Shown here: positions 48,985-58,931 of the stretch, piece after piece
Layout: each line of letters begins with the position of its first letter
Position numbering within the stretch: the stretch's first letter is position 1
From: Paraburkholderia caballeronis
GTDB lineage: Bacteria > Pseudomonadota > Gammaproteobacteria > Burkholderiales > Burkholderiaceae
NCBI RefSeq assembly: GCF_900104845.1
Contig: NZ_FNSR01000001.1
Span: 682,001-746,000, forward strand
Direction: 5' to 3'
DNA: 64,000 bases
Notes under the pieces: generated by a model
Database searches by the model: none
Seen by the model: the letters and a program-made list of their open reading frames with translations, nothing else
What the model was told of the DNA's origin: nothing
Program-made: the position numbers and the translations under genes

Positions 48985-49584
48985 ATGACGCACAAACCCG
49001 CACCTACCGCTGTGCCCATTCATGAACTGATCGCCGGCCGCTGGAGCCCGCGCGCGTATTCGAGCGAGCCGGTGAGCCGCGACGCGCTGCATGCGGTGGT
49101 CGAGGCGGCACGCTGGGCGCCGTCCGCGTACAACCTGCAGCCGTGGCGCTTCATCGTGTTCGACCGCGCGACCGACGAGGCGGCGTTCAAGCGCGCGTTC
49201 GCGACGCTCGTGCCGTTCAACCAGCAATGGAACACGCCGGCCCCGATCCTGATCGCGGTGACCGCGCAGACGCTGAACGCGAAGGGCGAAGTGAACCGCA
49301 CCGCGCAGTACGACACCGGCGCGGCCGCGATGTCGCTGGTGTTGCAGGCGCACGCGCTCGGCCTCGCCGCGCACCAGATGAGCGGTTTCGACGCGAACGC
49401 GTTCCGCACCGAGTTCGCGATCCCGAACGACGTCGACGTGCTCGCGATCATCTCGATCGGCCACTACGGCGACGCGGACAAGCTCGAACCGGTGCTGCGC
49501 GACCGCGAAAAGGCCGAGCGCAGCCGCTCGGCGGTCGGCGACGTCACCTACGAAGGCGCGTGGAAGAAGCCGTTCCACGCCTGA
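48985..49584 (+). CDS. Nitroreductase-family FMN oxidoreductase
   Basis: 199 aa. The family motif is RWSPRAYSSEPVSRDALHAVVEAARWAPSAYNLQPWRFIVF, which binds FMN phosphate (R-S-x-R region). TAQYDTGAAAMSLVLQAHALGLAAHQMSGFD continues the fold. It reduces nitro, quinone or similar substrates with NAD(P)H; the physiological substrate is unknown. Frame open to 48931, but only the ATG at 48985 fits the family start. Confidence 0.92.
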   Translation: MTHKPAPTAVPIHELIAGRWSPRAYSSEPVSRDALHAVVEAARWAPSAYNLQPWRFIVFDRATDEAAFKRAFATLVPFNQQWNTPAPILIAVTAQTLNAKGEVNRTAQYDTGAAAMSLVLQAHALGLAAHQMSGFDANAFRTEFAIPNDVDVLAIISIGHYGDADKLEPVLRDREKAERSRSAVGDVTYEGAWKKPFHA

Positions 49585-49617
49585 CCGGCGCGCTCGACAG
49601 GCGCAGCCGGACCGACG

Positions 49618-49643
49618 AACGCGCGGGGTTGCCGCGCGTTTTT
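49618..49643 (+). terminator. Terminator after the nitroreductase
   Basis: An 8-bp stem (ACGCGCGG / CCGCGCGT), 5-nt loop and T5 run. It separates the nitroreductase from the YegD gene. Confidence 0.75.
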
Positions 49644-49749
49644 CATTGGGGCTGCATCGGGCGGGTCCGGTTGCTGCGCGCCGCGCTTTCGTGTTAAAAA
49701 GCCGGTCCTCTCCCCTGCCCGCGCGAGCCGAATGCGGCACGTCCCTGCC

Positions 49750-51003
49750 ATGACCACCTTCTGCGCGATCGACTTCGGAACCTCCAACTCGGCGGTGGCG
49801 CTGCCCACCGCGGACGGGCTGCGGCTCGCGCCCGTCGAAGGCGCGCACGTGACGCTGCCGACCGCCGTGTTCTTCAACGTGGACGAACACACGCGCGAGT
49901 ACGGCCGCGCGGCGCTCGACGCGTACATCGACGGTTTCGACGGGCGGCTGATGCGCTCGATGAAGAGCATCCTCGGCTCGCCGCTCGCGGAGACGACCAC
50001 GGACCTCGGCGACGGCAGCGCGATTCGCTACACGGACGTGATCACGATTTTCCTGGAGCACCTGAAGCGCAGCGCGGAGCATTTCGCGGGCGCGCCGATC
50101 GCGCGTGCGGTGCTCGGCCGGCCGGTGTTCTTCGTCGACGACGACCCGCGCGCGGACCAGCTCGCCCAGCATCAACTGGAGGCGGCCGCGCGCGCGGTCG
50201 GCTTCTCCGAGATCCAGTTCCAGTACGAGCCGATCGCGGCCGCGTTCGACTACGAGTCGCGGCTGACGGAAGAAGGGCTCGTGCTCGTCGCGGACATCGG
50301 CGGCGGCACCTCCGACTTTTCGCTCGTGCGCGTCGGCCCGCAGCGGATGCAGCGGCTCGAACGCAAGGACGACGTGCTCGCGCATCATGGCGTGCACGTC
50401 GCCGGCACCGACTTCGACCGCCGCGTCGAACTCGCGACCGTGCTGCGCGAACTCGGCTACCAGTCGCTCGATCCGCAGGGGCGCGAAGTGCCGAACCGCG
50501 TGTACTTCGATCTGGCCACCTGGCACCTGATCAACACCGTCTATCCGCCGAAACGCGTCGCGGAACTGCGGCTGATGCGCCATCTGTATCGCGACGCGCG
50601 GCATCACGAACGGCTGATGCGCGTCGTCGAGGAGCGGCTCGGCCATGCGCTCGCGGCGCGCGCGGAAGAAGCGAAGATCGGCGTGTCGGCCGGCGGCGAG
50701 ACGCTGATCGACCTGGAACGCGTCGAGGACGACCTGCGGCTCGCGTTCGACGAGGCGCAACTGGTCGACGCGGGCCACGACGAAATGCGCCGCATCGTGC
50801 AGGCGGCGCGCGACACCGTGCAGACCGCCGGCGTCGCTGCGCGCGACGTGAGCGCGATCTATTTCACCGGCGGCTCGACCGGGCTCGTGTTCCTCACCCG
50901 CGCGCTGGCGGACGCGTTCCCGGACGCGCGGCCGGTGTTCGGCGACCGGCTCGCGAGCGTCGCGACCGGACTCGGCATCCACGCGCAGCGGCTGTTCGGC
51001 TGA
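49750..51003 (+). CDS. yegD: YegD-like Hsp70 family protein
   Basis: 417 aa. Actin-type ATPase fold: phosphate 1 IDFGTSNSAVALP, phosphate 2 VADIGGGTSDFSLV and adenosine motif IYFTGGSTGLVFL. There is no substrate-binding C-terminal domain, so it is shorter than DnaK and matches the YegD branch of uncharacterised Hsp70 proteins. A methionine at 49732 lies six codons upstream but the ATG at 49750 aligns with the family. The gene is followed by a terminator. Confidence 0.92.
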   Translation: MTTFCAIDFGTSNSAVALPTADGLRLAPVEGAHVTLPTAVFFNVDEHTREYGRAALDAYIDGFDGRLMRSMKSILGSPLAETTTDLGDGSAIRYTDVITIFLEHLKRSAEHFAGAPIARAVLGRPVFFVDDDPRADQLAQHQLEAAARAVGFSEIQFQYEPIAAAFDYESRLTEEGLVLVADIGGGTSDFSLVRVGPQRMQRLERKDDVLAHHGVHVAGTDFDRRVELATVLRELGYQSLDPQGREVPNRVYFDLATWHLINTVYPPKRVAELRLMRHLYRDARHHERLMRVVEERLGHALAARAEEAKIGVSAGGETLIDLERVEDDLRLAFDEAQLVDAGHDEMRRIVQAARDTVQTAGVAARDVSAIYFTGGSTGLVFLTRALADAFPDARPVFGDRLASVATGLGIHAQRLFG

Positions 51004-51043
51004 ACGGCTGCTGTCCTTTCCTGCCGATTCGTCGCTGCAAATG

Positions 51044-51079
51044 AAAAACCCCGCGTTCCGGCTGGAACACGGGGTTTTT
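51044..51079. terminator. Bidirectional terminator between yegD and cspA
   Basis: A long stem (AAAAACCCCGCGTTCC / GGAACACGGGGTTTTT with one mismatch) between converging genes. T-runs on both strands allow use in both directions. Confidence 0.85.
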
Positions 51080-51134
51080 CGGTAAGCTTGCCATCCGGGA
51101 CGCCGCTCAGGCAGGCATCCGGGCGGTCAGGGTC

Positions 51135-51338
51135 TTACAGCGGCTTGATGTTCGCCGCTTGCTTGCCCTTCGGGCCAGTCTTCACTTCGAACTGAACCTT
51201 CTGGTTTTCCTGCAGCGTCTTGAAGCCGTCGACGCGGATTTCCGAGAAATGCGCGAACAGATCTTCGCCGCCGCCGTCCGGCGTGATGAAGCCAAAGCCC
51301 TTAGCGTCGTTGAACCATTTGACGGTACCGGTTTCCAT
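51135..51338 (-). CDS. cspA: Cold-shock protein, CspA family
   Basis: 67 aa, single cold-shock domain. RNA-binding motifs RNP1 (KGFGFI) and RNP2 (DLFAHF) are intact. The ATG is preceded by AGGAAAG at an 8-nt distance. The gene converges with yegD and starts with about a 140-nt leader downstream of a consensus-like promoter. That arrangement is typical of cold-shock genes whose leader mRNA responds to temperature. Which Csp paralogue it is cannot be decided. Confidence 0.96.
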   Translation of the reverse strand: METGTVKWFNDAKGFGFITPDGGGEDLFAHFSEIRVDGFKTLQENQKVQFEVKTGPKGKQAANIKPL

Positions 51339-51774
51339 ATTACTTTCCTAAAAATGAATTTGAGGCCGAAGCCCGAAGGTGCATGAAAATCAAGGAAGGG
51401 GATGGGAACAGCCGGAGTACCGTTTGACAGGCGAGCAACCACGAAAGACCAATTCACACTCGACGCTTGAAATCCTGCCCGCACTTTATACGGCGAATCG
51501 ACAGTGAGTGTCAACTGGGGCGCCTGCTGATGGACGGTGTTTTTATCATGAGGGTCAAAACGTCGCTTACAAAGCTTGCAAATTTTTCCGGATTTTTGTA
51601 GGACGCAGCACATTTTTGAAGCTAAGCGGCGGTGCAACCGTTAAACTACGCGCCGCGCGAAAAGTTGCGCCGCGCAGGTGCAGCCTTTGCGCGCAGAGGC
51701 GACCGCCGCGTGGAGGTTTCCAGCCGTTTCCCATGACCGCGCGGTGTCGATCTGCTCTTCATACAGGAGAAGAC
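51339..51774 (-). promoter_or_regulatory. cspA long leader and divergent permease upstream region
   Basis: 436 bp without a gene. On the minus strand a promoter at 51485-51514 gives an untranslated leader of about 140 nt. On the plus side the region 51540-51620 is AT-rich, which may hold the permease promoter. The permease GTG at 51775 is preceded by AGGAGA. Confidence 0.55.
51485..51514 (-). promoter_or_regulatory. Promoter of the cold-shock gene
   Basis: Read on the minus strand, TTGACA (51514-51509) and TATAAA (51490-51485) are separated by 18 bp. This is close to the consensus sigma-70 promoter and the best promoter seen in the window. It lies about 150 bp upstream of the start. Confidence 0.8.
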
Positions 51775-53367
51775 GTGAAAAGTTCTATTCAACGGAACAT
51801 CGGCCCGCTCGCGCTGATGTTTACCGGTCTCGGCTCGATCATCGGATCGGGCTGGCTGTTCGGGGCGTGGAAAGCAGCGAAGATTGCCGGTCCCGCAGCT
51901 ATCTGCGCGTGGGTGATCGGCGCGGTCGTGATTCTCGCGATCGCGCTCACCTACGCGGAACTCGGCGCGATGTTCCCCGAGTCCGGCGGCATGGTGCGCT
52001 ACGCACGCTACTCGCACGGCGCGCTGGTCGGTTTCATCAGCGCGTGGGCGAACTGGATCGCGATCGTATCGGTGATTCCGATCGAGGCGGAAGCGTCGAT
52101 CCAGTACATGAGCACGTGGCCGTACCCCTGGGCGCACGCGCTGTTCGTGGACGGTTCGTTAACGACAAACGGGCTCTTGCTGTCCGCGGTGCTCGTGGTC
52201 GTGTACTTCATGCTGAACTACTGGGGCGTGAAGCTGTTCGCGCGCGCGAACACCGCGATCACCGTGTTCAAGTTCGTGATTCCGGGCCTGACGATCATCG
52301 GCCTGATGGCCGGCGCGTTCCATCACGAGAACTTCGGCCAGGCCGCGACGTTCGCGCCGTACGGCTGGTCGGCGGTGTTCACGGCGGTCGCGACGAGCGG
52401 CATCGTGTTCGCGTTCAACGGCTTCCAGAGCCCGATCAACCTCGCGGGCGAAGCGCGCAATCCGGCGAAGAGCGTGCCGTTCGCGGTGATCGGCTCGATC
52501 CTGCTGGCGCTCGTGATCTATGTGCTGCTGCAGATCGCATACATCGGCGCGGTGAATCCGGCCGATGTCGAGAAGGGCTGGAACCTGTTCAACTTCAAGT
52601 CGCCGTTCGCGGAACTCGCGATCGCGCTGAATCTGAACTGGCTGGCGATCCTGCTGTACATCGATGCGTTCGTGTCGCCGAGCGGCACCGGCACGACCTA
52701 CATGGCGACCACCACGCGGATGATCTACGCGATGGAGCGCAACAACACGATGCCGAAGATGTTCGGCAACGTGCACCCGCTCTACGGCGTGCCGCGTAAC
52801 GCGATGTGGTTCAACCTGCTCGTGTCGTTCCTGTTCCTGTTCTTCTTCCGAGGCTGGAGCGCGCTCGCGGCGGTGATCTCGGTCGCGACGGTGATCTCGT
52901 ACCTGACGGGCCCGATCAGCCTGATGGCGCTCAAGCGCGCGGCGACCGACCTCGAACGTCCGCTGCACGTGCCGGCAATGAAGGTGATCGCGCCGTTCGC
53001 GTTCGTCTGCGCGTCGCTGATCCTGTACTGGGCGAAGTGGCCGCTGACCGGCGAAATCATCCTGCTGATGGTCGTCGCGCTGCCGGTGTATTTCTACTTC
53101 CAGGGCAAGTCGGGCTGGGAAGGCTGGGGCCGCGACCTGAAGGCCGCATGGTGGCTCGTCGCGTACCTGCCGCTGATGGCGCTGCTGTCGCTGATCGGCA
53201 GCAAGCAGTTCGGCGGCTCCAACCTGATTCCGTACGGCTGGGACATGCTGACCGTCGCGGTCTTCTCGCTGGTGTTCTATTTCTGGGGCGTGAATTCGGG
53301 CTATCGCACCGAATACCTCGAAGAGCGCGAAAAGCACGACGAGATTCTCGAAGGCATGGGCGCCTGA
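51775..53367 (+). CDS. APC-superfamily amino acid permease
   Basis: 530 aa, GTG start with AGGAGA. About twelve hydrophobic segments. The first helix carries the GSIIGSGWLFG backbone-binding motif typical of APC transporters, and later SGIVFAFNGFQSPINLAGEARNPAKSVP is the family signature. It probably imports an amino acid by proton symport; the branch (aspartate/proline-like) is not decided. A frame from 51508 is open but lacks features before the GTG. Confidence 0.92.
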   Translation: MKSSIQRNIGPLALMFTGLGSIIGSGWLFGAWKAAKIAGPAAICAWVIGAVVILAIALTYAELGAMFPESGGMVRYARYSHGALVGFISAWANWIAIVSVIPIEAEASIQYMSTWPYPWAHALFVDGSLTTNGLLLSAVLVVVYFMLNYWGVKLFARANTAITVFKFVIPGLTIIGLMAGAFHHENFGQAATFAPYGWSAVFTAVATSGIVFAFNGFQSPINLAGEARNPAKSVPFAVIGSILLALVIYVLLQIAYIGAVNPADVEKGWNLFNFKSPFAELAIALNLNWLAILLYIDAFVSPSGTGTTYMATTTRMIYAMERNNTMPKMFGNVHPLYGVPRNAMWFNLLVSFLFLFFFRGWSALAAVISVATVISYLTGPISLMALKRAATDLERPLHVPAMKVIAPFAFVCASLILYWAKWPLTGEIILLMVVALPVYFYFQGKSGWEGWGRDLKAAWWLVAYLPLMALLSLIGSKQFGGSNLIPYGWDMLTVAVFSLVFYFWGVNSGYRTEYLEEREKHDEILEGMGA

Positions 53368-53432
53368 GGTTCGGCGCACTCGCAGCGTCGGAGCCGGCAC
53401 ATGCCGGCTCCGGCGGCGGTAACGAGGCTATG

Positions 53433-53469
53433 AAAAAACCCGCCTGAAGCGATTCAGGCGGGTTTTTTT
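53433..53469. terminator. Bidirectional terminator between converging genes
   Basis: Stem AACCCGCCTGAA / TTCAGGCGGGTT with a 4-nt loop (GCGA), and A and T runs on both sides. It lies between the permease and the minus-strand dioxygenase. Confidence 0.9.
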
Positions 53470-53494
53470 GCGTCCTGTCGGGCTGGCGGACTCT

Positions 53495-54295
53495 TCAGGC
53501 GGTCGCCGGGCCGAACACGTAGTTCGTCATCGCGAGCGCGCGCTGGTACGTGCCGAGCGACTGCACGGTCAGCGCGTAGTCGTCGTCCGCCGCGCCGAGC
53601 GCGGCGAATACCGGCAGCAGATGCTCGTCGGTCGGATGCATCAGCTGCGCATACGGCGCGCGGCGGCGGTAGTCGAGCAGCGCATCGACGTCGCGCGCGC
53701 GCAGCCGGTCCTCGAACCAGTCGGTGAACTCGGCGACGCGCGGGTCCGCGTCCTCGGGCCGCGCGGAAAAATCGGCGGCGCGCAGGTTGTGCGTGATCTG
53801 GCCGGAGCCGATCACCATCACGCCGTCGTCGCGCAACGCGCGCAGCGCGCGGCCGATCGCGAAGTGGTGCGCGGCGTCCGCGCGCGGCTGGATCGACAAC
53901 TGCGCGACCGGCACGTCGGCCTCGGGGAACATCAGCAGCATCGGCACCCATGCGCCGTGGTCGAGCCCATACGGCTCGCTGCCGGTCGCGATGCCCTGCT
54001 CGCCGAGCAGCGCGGCGGCGCGGCGCGCGGTGTCGGGCGCGCCCGGCGCCGGATACTGGATCTCGTACAGCGCGCGCGGAAAGCCGTAGAAGTCGTGGAT
54101 CGTTTCCGGCCGCGTCGCGGTGCTGACGACCGGCTGCTGCGTGCCCCAATGCGCGGACAGCATCAGGATCGATTCGGGCCGCGGCAGTTCGGCGGACAGC
54201 GTGGCGAAGCCGCCGGACGGCAGCGACGGGTCGATCGGCAGCGTCGGCGCGCCGTGCGACAGGAACAGCGTCGGAATGCGGGAAGGTGAGGTCAT
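53495..54295 (-). CDS. ygiD: 4,5-DOPA extradiol dioxygenase-type protein (YgiD/DODA)
   Basis: 266 aa. Class III extradiol ring-cleavage dioxygenase fold (LigB-like): PTLFLSHGAPTLPID (first metal His), LSAHWGTQQPVVST, YGLDHGAWVPMLLMFPEADVPVAQLS and MHPTDEHLLPVFAALGAA. The metal-binding His residues at SHGAP, SAHW and LDHGAW are all present. The family cleaves DOPA or related catechols. Short gene with no operon partners; the in vivo substrate is unknown. Confidence 0.9.
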   Translation of the reverse strand: MTSPSRIPTLFLSHGAPTLPIDPSLPSGGFATLSAELPRPESILMLSAHWGTQQPVVSTATRPETIHDFYGFPRALYEIQYPAPGAPDTARRAAALLGEQGIATGSEPYGLDHGAWVPMLLMFPEADVPVAQLSIQPRADAAHHFAIGRALRALRDDGVMVIGSGQITHNLRAADFSARPEDADPRVAEFTDWFEDRLRARDVDALLDYRRRAPYAQLMHPTDEHLLPVFAALGAADDDYALTVQSLGTYQRALAMTNYVFGPATA

Positions 54296-54462
54296 GGCCT
54301 GAAGGACGCGACAGGCGTCCGGGTGGATTCAGTTGATCTCAATATAGTTGTGTCGCGCGAGGAATTAAACGGCCCCAGCGGGATTTGATTGCATCGTGCC
54401 TGTTGATAATCGTCAGCCGCGCGAGAAGCCGCCGCCGAAGCGTGCATTGGCGACGCGCCGGG

Positions 54463-55077
54463 TCAATCGCCGGCGCCGCCGCGCAGCCCGGTCCACGCCG
54501 ACGCGAGCGGCGGCCCGAGCGAGAACAGGTCGAGCACGCGCGCGACCGTCTGATCGACCATCTCTTCGATCGACGCCGGCCGGTTGTAGAACGCCGGCAG
54601 CGGCGGAAAGATCACGCCGCCCATCTCGGTGACGGCGGTCATGTTGCGCAGGTGCGCGAGGTTGAGCGGCGTTTCGCGCACCAGCAGCACGAGCCGGCGG
54701 CGCTCCTTCAGCGTGACGTCGGCCGCGCGCGCGATCAGGTTGTCCGCGAGCCCGTGCGCGATGCTCGCGAGCGTATTCATCGAGCACGGCGCGACGATCA
54801 TCCCGTCGGTCGCGAACGAGCCCGACGCAAGGGCCGCGCCGATGTCGCGCACCGGATGGACGACGTCCGCGCGCGAATGCAGTTCGTCCTTCGTGAGTCG
54901 CAGCTCGTGCTGGATGTTCAGCCAGCCGGCCGCCGAGATCAGCAGATGGGTTTCGACGCCGCCGAGTTGCCGCAGCAGGTCGAGGGCGCGGACGCCGTAG
55001 ATTGCGCCGGTCGCGCCGGTGATCGCGACGATCAGCCGGCGCGGGCGATGAAGCAGCGTGACGTCGGCGGGGCTCAC
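54463..55077 (-). CDS. ubiX: Flavin prenyltransferase UbiX
   Basis: 204 aa. UbiX adds a dimethylallyl group to FMN to make the prenyl-FMN cofactor for UbiD decarboxylases in ubiquinone synthesis. Flavoprotein motifs are VAITGATGAIYGVRAL, IVAPCSMNTLASIAHGLADNLIARAADVTLKERRRLVLLVRETPLNLAHLRNM and the C-terminal PPLPAFYNRPASIEEM, with all segments well conserved. It ends a hemA-prfA-prmC-grxD-ubiX array of same-strand genes. Confidence 0.95.
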   Translation of the reverse strand: MSPADVTLLHRPRRLIVAITGATGAIYGVRALDLLRQLGGVETHLLISAAGWLNIQHELRLTKDELHSRADVVHPVRDIGAALASGSFATDGMIVAPCSMNTLASIAHGLADNLIARAADVTLKERRRLVLLVRETPLNLAHLRNMTAVTEMGGVIFPPLPAFYNRPASIEEMVDQTVARVLDLFSLGPPLASAWTGLRGGAGD

Positions 55078-55132
55078 GACTGCCGCCCCGCGTCCCGGGT
55101 CAAACGGAAAGGCAACGACGCGTGAAACCGCG

Positions 55133-55444
55133 TCACGCGGCGGCGAACAGTTGCTGGAGTTCGCCGTTCTGGTACATCTCCATCATGATGTCCGAGCCGC
55201 CGACGAATTCGCCGTTCACGTAAAGCTGCGGGATCGTCGGCCAGTTCGAGAATTCCTTGATGCCCTGGCGGATCCCGTCGTCTTCGAGCACGTTGACGGT
55301 CTTGAACTGATCGACGCCGCAGGCTTTCAGGATCTGCACCGCCCGGCCGGAAAAGCCGCACATCGGAAACTGCGCGTTGCCCTTCATGAACAGGACGACG
55401 GCGTTTTCATCGACGATCTGCTTGATGCGTTGTTGGGTATCCAT
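55133..55444 (-). CDS. grxD: Monothiol glutaredoxin (Grx4 type)
   Basis: 103 aa. The active site is CGFS (in [14 protein letters not shown]), which defines monothiol glutaredoxins that carry or deliver Fe-S clusters. Other signatures are [31 protein letters not shown]. The ATG at 55444 fits the family; the frame is open upstream but that region has no features. It lies between prmC and ubiX in the same direction. Confidence 0.95.
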   Translation of the reverse strand: MDTQQRIKQIVDENAVVLFMKGNAQFPMCGFSGRAVQILKACGVDQFKTVNVLEDDGIRQGIKEFSNWPTIPQLYVNGEFVGGSDIMMEMYQNGELQQLFAAA

Positions 55445-55575
55445 GACTGACCTTGCTAGAGATTGATGCGAGACAAGGCGAAATGATAGCGGATTTCGCC
55501 GGGGCGAGCCGGGCGCTGCCAGGCGCGCGTGGGCGCGCCCGCGCGCGGTCCTGCTGCGGTTCCGGCGCGCGCGGT

Positions 55576-56433
55576 TCAGTTCGTGAAACGGCCGCCGCTG
55601 ATCCGCTCGATGCCGGCCAGGTCGCGCATCGAGCGCACGTCCGCAAAGCCGCGCGCGGTCAGCAGCGCGCGTACCGCTTCGGCCTGGTCGTAGCCGTGTT
55701 CCATCCACAGCACGCCGTCCGGCGCGAGCCAGCGCGGCGCGTCGGCGACGATCGCGCGCAGCGCCGCGAGGCCGTCCGCTTCGTCGGTGAGCGCGCCGCG
55801 CGGCTCGAAACGCAGGTCGCCGGACGACAGGTGAGGGTCGCCGTTCGCGATATACGGCGGATTGCTGACGATCGCGTCGAAGCGCAGCGCCGGATCGAGC
55901 GCGTCATACCAGTTGCCTTCGACGAACGTCAATGCGCCGCCGGACCGGCCCGGCCCGGCGAGCCGCGCCGCGTTGCGCGCGGCGATCGCGAGCGCGGCGG
56001 CCGAGCGGTCGACCGCCCACACACGCGCGTCGGGCCGCGCGGACGCGATCGCGACCGCAATCGCGCCGCTGCCGGTGCCGAGATCCAGCACGCGCGGGTG
56101 CGCGATGCGATCGAGCGCGTCGAGCGCCGTTTCGACCAGCAATTCCGTTTCGGGGCGCGGGATCAGCACGTCCGGCGTCACGTCGAAATCGAGCCCGAAG
56201 AATTCGCGCGAGCCGGTCAGTTGCGCGACCGGCTCGCCGCTCACGCGGCGCGCTTCGAGCGCGCGAAAGCGCGCGACGCTCGCGGCGTCGAGCGGCTCGT
56301 CGCCGCGCGTGATCAGTTCGGTGCGGCGCCAGCCGAGCACGTGCGTGAGCAGCACGCGTGCTTCGAGCACGGGCAGCGGCGACGCGCGCAGCAGCGCGGC
56401 GGCGCTGGTGCTGGGGTTTTCGTCAGCGGCCAT
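55576..56433 (-). CDS. prmC: Peptide chain release factor N5-glutamine methyltransferase
   Basis: 285 aa. PrmC methylates the Gln of the GGQ motif of release factors. It has an N-terminal helical domain ([13 protein letters not shown]), SAM motif [16 protein letters not shown] and the catalytic NPPY ([12 protein letters not shown]). It begins 10 bp after prfA, its substrate gene, on the same strand, so the pair is almost certainly co-transcribed. Confidence 0.96.
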   Translation of the reverse strand: MAADENPSTSAAALLRASPLPVLEARVLLTHVLGWRRTELITRGDEPLDAASVARFRALEARRVSGEPVAQLTGSREFFGLDFDVTPDVLIPRPETELLVETALDALDRIAHPRVLDLGTGSGAIAVAIASARPDARVWAVDRSAAALAIAARNAARLAGPGRSGGALTFVEGNWYDALDPALRFDAIVSNPPYIANGDPHLSSGDLRFEPRGALTDEADGLAALRAIVADAPRWLAPDGVLWMEHGYDQAEAVRALLTARGFADVRSMRDLAGIERISGGRFTN

Positions 56434-56442
56434 CGCGGGTCG

Positions 56443-57525
56443 TCATTCCGCGTCGCCGAGCGACGCAAGCAGTTCCGCCTGATGCTCGCTGACGAGCGCC
56501 GCGATCAGTTCGTCGAGGTCGCCGTCCATGATCGCTTCGAGGCGGTACAGCGTCAGGTTGATCCGGTGATCGGTGAGCCGCCCCTGCGGGAAGTTGTACG
56601 TGCGGATCCGCTCGGAGCGGTCGCCGGAGCCGACGAGGCTCTTGCGCGTCGCCGCCTCTTTCGCGTGCTGCTCCTGGTACTGGCGGTCCTTGATCCGCGC
56701 GGCGAGCACCTTCAGCGCGCGGTCCTTGTTCTTGTGCTGCGAGCGGTCGTCCTGGCACTCGACGACGATCCCGGTCGGAAGATGCGTGACGCGCACCGCC
56801 GAATCGGTCTTGTTGATGTGCTGGCCGCCCGCGCCCGACGCGCGGAACGTGTCGATCCGCAGGTCGGACGGGTTGATCTCGACTTCGCCGATTTCGTCGG
56901 CTTCGGGCATCACCGCGACCGTGCACGCGGACGTGTGGATGCGGCCCTGCGTTTCGGTCGCCGGCACGCGCTGCACGCGATGGCCGCCCGATTCGAACTT
57001 CAGCTTCGAGTACGCGGCCTCGCCGGCGATCCGCACGATCACTTCCTTGTAGCCGCCGAGGTCCGACTCGCTCGCGGACATCATCTCGACCTGCCAGCGG
57101 TTGCGTTCCGCGTAGCGCAGGTACATCCGCAGCAGGTCGCCCGCGAACAGCGCGGACTCGTCGCCGCCGGTGCCGGCGCGGATTTCGAGGAAGATGTTGC
57201 GGTCGTCGTTCGGGTCCTTCGGCAGCAGCATCTTCTGGAGATCGAGCTGCAACTGCGCCATCCGCTCGCGCGCGCTTTTCACCTCGTCCTCGGCGAACTC
57301 GCGCATCGACGCGTCCGCGAGCAGTTCCTCGGCGGCCGCCTGGTCGGCTTTGGCCCGCCGCCACTGCGCGTAGTGCTCGACCACCGGCCCCAGTTCCGCG
57401 TGTTCGCGCGTGAACTTGCGGTACTGGTCGCGGTTCGACGTGACGTCCGGCCGGCTCAACAGGTCATTCAGCTCGGCCAGGCGCGTAGTCAGCTGGTCGA
57501 GCTTGGATTGCATGCTCGTCTTCAT
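56443..57525 (-). CDS. prfA: Peptide chain release factor 1
   Basis: 360 aa. RF1 reads UAA/UAG and releases the nascent chain. The GGQ motif ([17 protein letters not shown]) is intact, and the RF1-type domain continues [24 protein letters not shown] and [22 protein letters not shown]. Start taken at ATG 57525 ([12 protein letters not shown]), the length expected for the family; the inner ATG at 57513 is possible. It is located between hemA and prmC. Confidence 0.97.
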   Translation of the reverse strand: MKTSMQSKLDQLTTRLAELNDLLSRPDVTSNRDQYRKFTREHAELGPVVEHYAQWRRAKADQAAAEELLADASMREFAEDEVKSARERMAQLQLDLQKMLLPKDPNDDRNIFLEIRAGTGGDESALFAGDLLRMYLRYAERNRWQVEMMSASESDLGGYKEVIVRIAGEAAYSKLKFESGGHRVQRVPATETQGRIHTSACTVAVMPEADEIGEVEINPSDLRIDTFRASGAGGQHINKTDSAVRVTHLPTGIVVECQDDRSQHKNKDRALKVLAARIKDRQYQEQHAKEAATRKSLVGSGDRSERIRTYNFPQGRLTDHRINLTLYRLEAIMDGDLDELIAALVSEHQAELLASLGDAE

Positions 57526-57635
57526 CGGGCGGTGCGGAGCGGGCTCCGGAAAAGGAATGCGGGAAAGGGCGGTGCGGGATGCCCGGACGCGGGCGGCGGC
57601 GCGGCGCGCGAAGCGCCGCAGCGGGGTGATCGTCG

Positions 57636-58931
57636 CTAACGGTCGGACGAACCGGTCGGGTTGCCGTGACGGTAGAAGCCGCTCATCAGCTCGATGAGCG
57701 AATCGCGATTGTCGCTGCTCGCGCTGTGGAGCGCGTGCGTCGGGCCATGGATCAGCTTGTTGGTCAGCGCCTGCGACAGCGCTTCGAGCACCGCCGCCGG
57801 GTCGTCGCCGCGCGCGAGCATCTTCTTCGCACGTTCGAGTTCGGCGCGGCGCAGCGTGTCCGCCTGCGTATGCATGTGGCGGATCACCGGCACGATGCTG
57901 CGCGAGTCGAACCACTGCATGAAGTTCTGCACGCGCGTCTCGATGATCGTCTCGGCCTGCGCGACCGCCGCCTGGCGCGATGCGTTGCCTTCGCGGACGA
58001 TCGCGCCGAGGTCGTCGACGGTGTACAGGAACACGTCTTCGAGCTGGCCGACTTCCGGCTCGATGTCGCGCGGCACCGCGAGGTCGACCATGAAGATCGG
58101 GCGGTGGCGGCGCGCCTTCACCGCGCGCTCGACCGCGCCCAGGCCGATGATCGGCAGCGTCGACGCGGTGCACGACACGATGATGTCGAACTCGTGCATC
58201 CGCGCGGGCAGTTCGGACAGCGGGATCGCGTGGCCGCCGAAGCGTTCGGCGACATCGCGGCCGCGCTCGGCGGTGCGGTTCGCGACCACCAGTTCGCGCG
58301 GCTGCTGCGCGGCGAAGTGCGCGGCGCACAGTTCGATCATTTCGCCCGCGCCGATGAACAGCACGCGCTGCGTCGACACGTTTTCGAAGATGCGCTGTGC
58401 GAGCCGCACCGCGGCCGCGGCCATCGACACCGACTGCGCGCCGATTTCGGTCGTGCTGCGCACTTCCTTCGCGACCGCGAAGGTGCGCTGGAACAACTGG
58501 TTCAGATAGGTGCCGAGCGCGCCGGCCTCGGACGCCGTGCGGACCGCGTTTTTCATCTGGCCGACGATCTGCGTTTCGCCGAGCACCATCGAGTCGAGCC
58601 CCGACGCGACGCGGAACGCGTGCCGCACCGCTTCCGACTGCGGAAGCGCGTACACGTGCGGCGCGAGTTCTTCCTCGCGGATGCCGTGGTAGTGCGACAG
58701 CCACTGCACGGCCGCGTCGCGCGAGCCGTGGTCGTCGGACGCGCAGTACAGCTCGGTGCGGTTGCAGGTGGACAGGATCGCGGCTTCCGGCACGTTCAGC
58801 GCGCGGCGGCCGGCCCACGCTTCCTTCAGGGTGGCGAGCGCGGGCTTGATCTGTTCGAGCGGAAACGCCACGCGTTCGCGCAAGGCGACAGGCGCGGTGT
58901 GGTGATTGATTCCGATCGTTAGGAGCTGCAT
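57636..58931 (-). CDS. hemA: Glutamyl-tRNA reductase
   Basis: 431 aa. HemA makes glutamate-1-semialdehyde from glutamyl-tRNA, the first committed step of haem synthesis. Catalytic Cys is in [12 protein letters not shown], with the GINHHTAP start, [23 protein letters not shown] site [17 protein letters not shown] and dimerisation region. It is the promoter-proximal gene of the hemA-prfA-prmC cluster. A TATAAT box lies about 30 bp upstream. Confidence 0.97.
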   Translation of the reverse strand: MQLLTIGINHHTAPVALRERVAFPLEQIKPALATLKEAWAGRRALNVPEAAILSTCNRTELYCASDDHGSRDAAVQWLSHYHGIREEELAPHVYALPQSEAVRHAFRVASGLDSMVLGETQIVGQMKNAVRTASEAGALGTYLNQLFQRTFAVAKEVRSTTEIGAQSVSMAAAAVRLAQRIFENVSTQRVLFIGAGEMIELCAAHFAAQQPRELVVANRTAERGRDVAERFGGHAIPLSELPARMHEFDIIVSCTASTLPIIGLGAVERAVKARRHRPIFMVDLAVPRDIEPEVGQLEDVFLYTVDDLGAIVREGNASRQAAVAQAETIIETRVQNFMQWFDSRSIVPVIRHMHTQADTLRRAELERAKKMLARGDDPAAVLEALSQALTNKLIHGPTHALHSASSDNRDSLIELMSGFYRHGNPTGSSDR

